Notes under the pieces: generated by a model
Told to the model about the DNA's origin: nothing
The model's database searches: none
What the model saw: the letters and a program-made list of their open reading frames with translations, nothing else
Shown here: positions 4,802-6,048 of the stretch, piece after piece
Numbering within the stretch: position 1 is the first letter of the stretch
Layout: each line of letters starts with the position of its first letter
Assembly (NCBI GenBank): GCA_029259975.1
Contig: JAJDEE010000114.1
Coordinates: forward strand, 1 to 6,048
DNA from: Planctomycetota bacterium
GTDB lineage: Bacteria; Planctomycetota; Planctomycetia; Pirellulales; Lacipirellulaceae
Reading direction: 5' to 3'
DNA: 6,048 nt
Program-made: the position numbers and the translations under genes

Positions 4802-4880
4802 GCTTTAGTTTTGGGTTTCGAGTTTCGGGTTGCGAGTTTCATGTTACGAATTACGAGTTTTCACTCGCGACTCGCGCCTC
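4802..4880. repeat. Heptanucleotide repeat array A between flhA and flhF, with an inverted block
   Basis: On the plus strand eight 7-bp units run from 4802 to 4857 (gctttag, ttttggg, tttcgag, tttcggg, ttgcgag, tttcatg, ttacgaa, ttacgag; consensus TTTCGAG). After a short T-run a second block at 4863-4876 holds two exact units, ACTCGCG and ACTCGCG, in the opposite orientation. The junction forms a small hairpin, CGAGT-TTTC-ACTCG (4854-4867). The array fills almost the whole 82-nt spacer and runs up to the flhF start codon. Array B has the same ACTCGCG-type units when read on the minus strand. Confidence 0.75.
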
Positions 4881-4882
4881 TC

Positions 4883-6048
4883 TTACTTATCCGCCGCCAT
4901 GCCGAACGTTATTATTTGTGTATCTCTAGTGATTTCGTTGAAGCTGAGGACGATGAGCTGGGGTAATTGATTCTCGACAATTTGTTTGAGGGCTGCGCGG
5001 ATTTGGGGACTGACGAGTATGATCGGCGTGTGATTCGCGGTCGTAAGTTTTGAAATTTCCGCAGCAATGGCGTTGCAGGTTGCTTCGATTGCCGGTGGCG
5101 ACATGCGGATGAACAAGCCGCGGTCGTTATGCTCGAAGCCGGCTCGGATGCGGTCTTCCATTGCTGGATCAAGGGCGATTACATGCAGGCGGCTTTCGTT
5201 GTCGCGGTAGCGTGTGCAGATTTGGCGTGCGAGACGATGGCGCACGTACTCGGCAAGCAGCACAGGGTCTTTCGTTCTACCAGCGTAGTCGCCAAGCGTT
5301 TCTAAAATCAACGCGAGTTGACGGATCGAAACCTGTTCTTTGAGTAGGAGTTGCAATACGCTTTGCACTTCCGCCAGCGACATCGCGCTGGGGATCAACT
5401 CATCGACAACCGCCGGCTGAGATTGCTTGAGTTCGTCGATGAGATGCTTGGTCGCGTCGCGAGTGAGAATCTCGTCTGCGTGGCGACGGCAGATCTCGGT
5501 CAGATGCGTTGCCAGCACTGCTCCTGGTTCGACTACGGTGTATCCCGATATTTCTGCTTGGTCTTGTGACCCGTGGTCGATCCAACGAGCTTCGGTGCCA
5601 AAGGCAGGGTCTTTGGTCTCGATGCCCTCGATCGGGCTTGTCGTCATCCCGGAGTCGATTGCCAGCAACAGTCCGGGTTCGAGTTGATCTTGTGCGACGG
5701 GCATATCGGCGATTTTTATGCGGTACTCGTTAGGCTCTAGCCGCATGTTGTCGCGGATGCGAACTTTCGGCATGATGATACCGATCTCGCTGGCGACACT
5801 CTGCCGGACGCGCTGGACGCGTTCGAGCAAATCGCCGCCCCGTTTGGGATCGGCTAGGCGAATCAGCCCAACGCCGACTTCAACTTCCATCGGATCGACG
5901 TTGAGAAAGTCTTCGATTCGTTCTTCGGCGGCGGGTTCCGGCTCGTTTGCGACAGCCTCTTCGGCAGAAATTTGCTCGGCCTCTTTGCTGCTAATCGCTC
6001 GCGCGATCCCGAAACAGGCAGCACACAGAAACATTAAGGGTGTGCGCG
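4883..6048 (-). CDS. flhA: Flagellar export-gate protein FlhA, C-terminal part
   Basis: The frame is open to the right edge, so only the last 387 residues are seen. They begin in the final membrane helix (RTPLMFLCAACFGIARAI), followed by an acidic Glu/Ala-rich linker and the complete cytoplasmic domain. Diagnostic FlhA strings are NVDPMEVEVGVGLIRLAD, GDLLERVQRVRQSVASEIG, PKVRIRDN followed by EPNEYRIKI, the chaperone-platform region AVLATHLTEICRRHADEIL, and VVDELIPSAMSLAEVQSVLQ with KEQVSIRQLALILETLGDYA. FlhA forms the nonameric ring under the export gate of the flagellar type III secretion system and docks substrate-chaperone complexes and the ATPase ring. The first 300 or so residues, with the other membrane helices, lie outside. 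The start of the gene is therefore unknown. Neighbouring flhF and flhG favour the flagellar FlhA over the virulence paralogue (SctV). Confidence 0.96.
   Translation of the reverse strand, partial: RTPLMFLCAACFGIARAISSKEAEQISAEEAVANEPEPAAEERIEDFLNVDPMEVEVGVGLIRLADPKRGGDLLERVQRVRQSVASEIGIIMPKVRIRDNMRLEPNEYRIKIADMPVAQDQLEPGLLLAIDSGMTTSPIEGIETKDPAFGTEARWIDHGSQDQAEISGYTVVEPGAVLATHLTEICRRHADEILTRDATKHLIDELKQSQPAVVDELIPSAMSLAEVQSVLQLLLKEQVSIRQLALILETLGDYAGRTKDPVLLAEYVRHRLARQICTRYRDNESRLHVIALDPAMEDRIRAGFEHNDRGLFIRMSPPAIEATCNAIAAEISKLTTANHTPIILVSPQIRAALKQIVENQLPQLIVLSFNEITRDTQIITFGMAADK

Overview
The window is chromosomal DNA from a bacterium, most likely a planctomycete of the Pirellulales type. That assignment is an inference. 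It rests on the gene order flhA-flhF-flhG-small membrane gene-fliA, the look of the prepilin-like protein, and intergenic repeats of a kind I associate with that group; no 16S rRNA or other taxonomic marker is present. Every gene I can support lies on the minus strand, so the window reads from right to left.

Positions 6048-1261 carry a flagellar export and regulation cluster: the 3' part of flhA (export-gate protein, running off the right edge), flhF (SRP-type GTPase), flhG (MinD/ParA-type ATPase with the N-terminal DQAxxLR motif), an 85-residue protein with two predicted membrane helices, and a FliA/WhiG-type sigma factor. Spacers are about 80-130 nt and no convincing terminator separates the genes. 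A clear intrinsic terminator at 1261-1290 ends the unit. FlhA belongs to the export apparatus, FlhF and FlhG set flagellar position and number, and the sigma factor would direct late flagellar genes.

Positions 1257-524 hold a separate two-gene unit with its own sigma-70-like promoter, which abuts the terminator. It encodes a 75-residue helical protein whose stop codon overlaps (TAATG) the start of a 142-residue HNH nuclease. This pair has no obvious link to flagella and looks like a small accessory module.

Positions 523-206 contain no gene. They hold a 13-bp direct repeat, a perfect 26-bp inverted repeat whose arms are themselves palindromic (REP/BIME-like), a possible promoter and a terminator-like hairpin. 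The left edge holds the start of a type IV prepilin/pseudopilin-like gene, cut off by the window.

The least-explained signals are: a degenerate 7-bp repeat in three arrays at gene starts, one of them coding for the prepilin leader; the 26-bp nested inverted repeat; an interleaved (pseudoknot-like) pair of helices before the small membrane gene; and the HNH/small-protein pair. I see no CRISPR array, rRNA, tRNA or complete insertion sequence, and nothing that proves a wholly new system.
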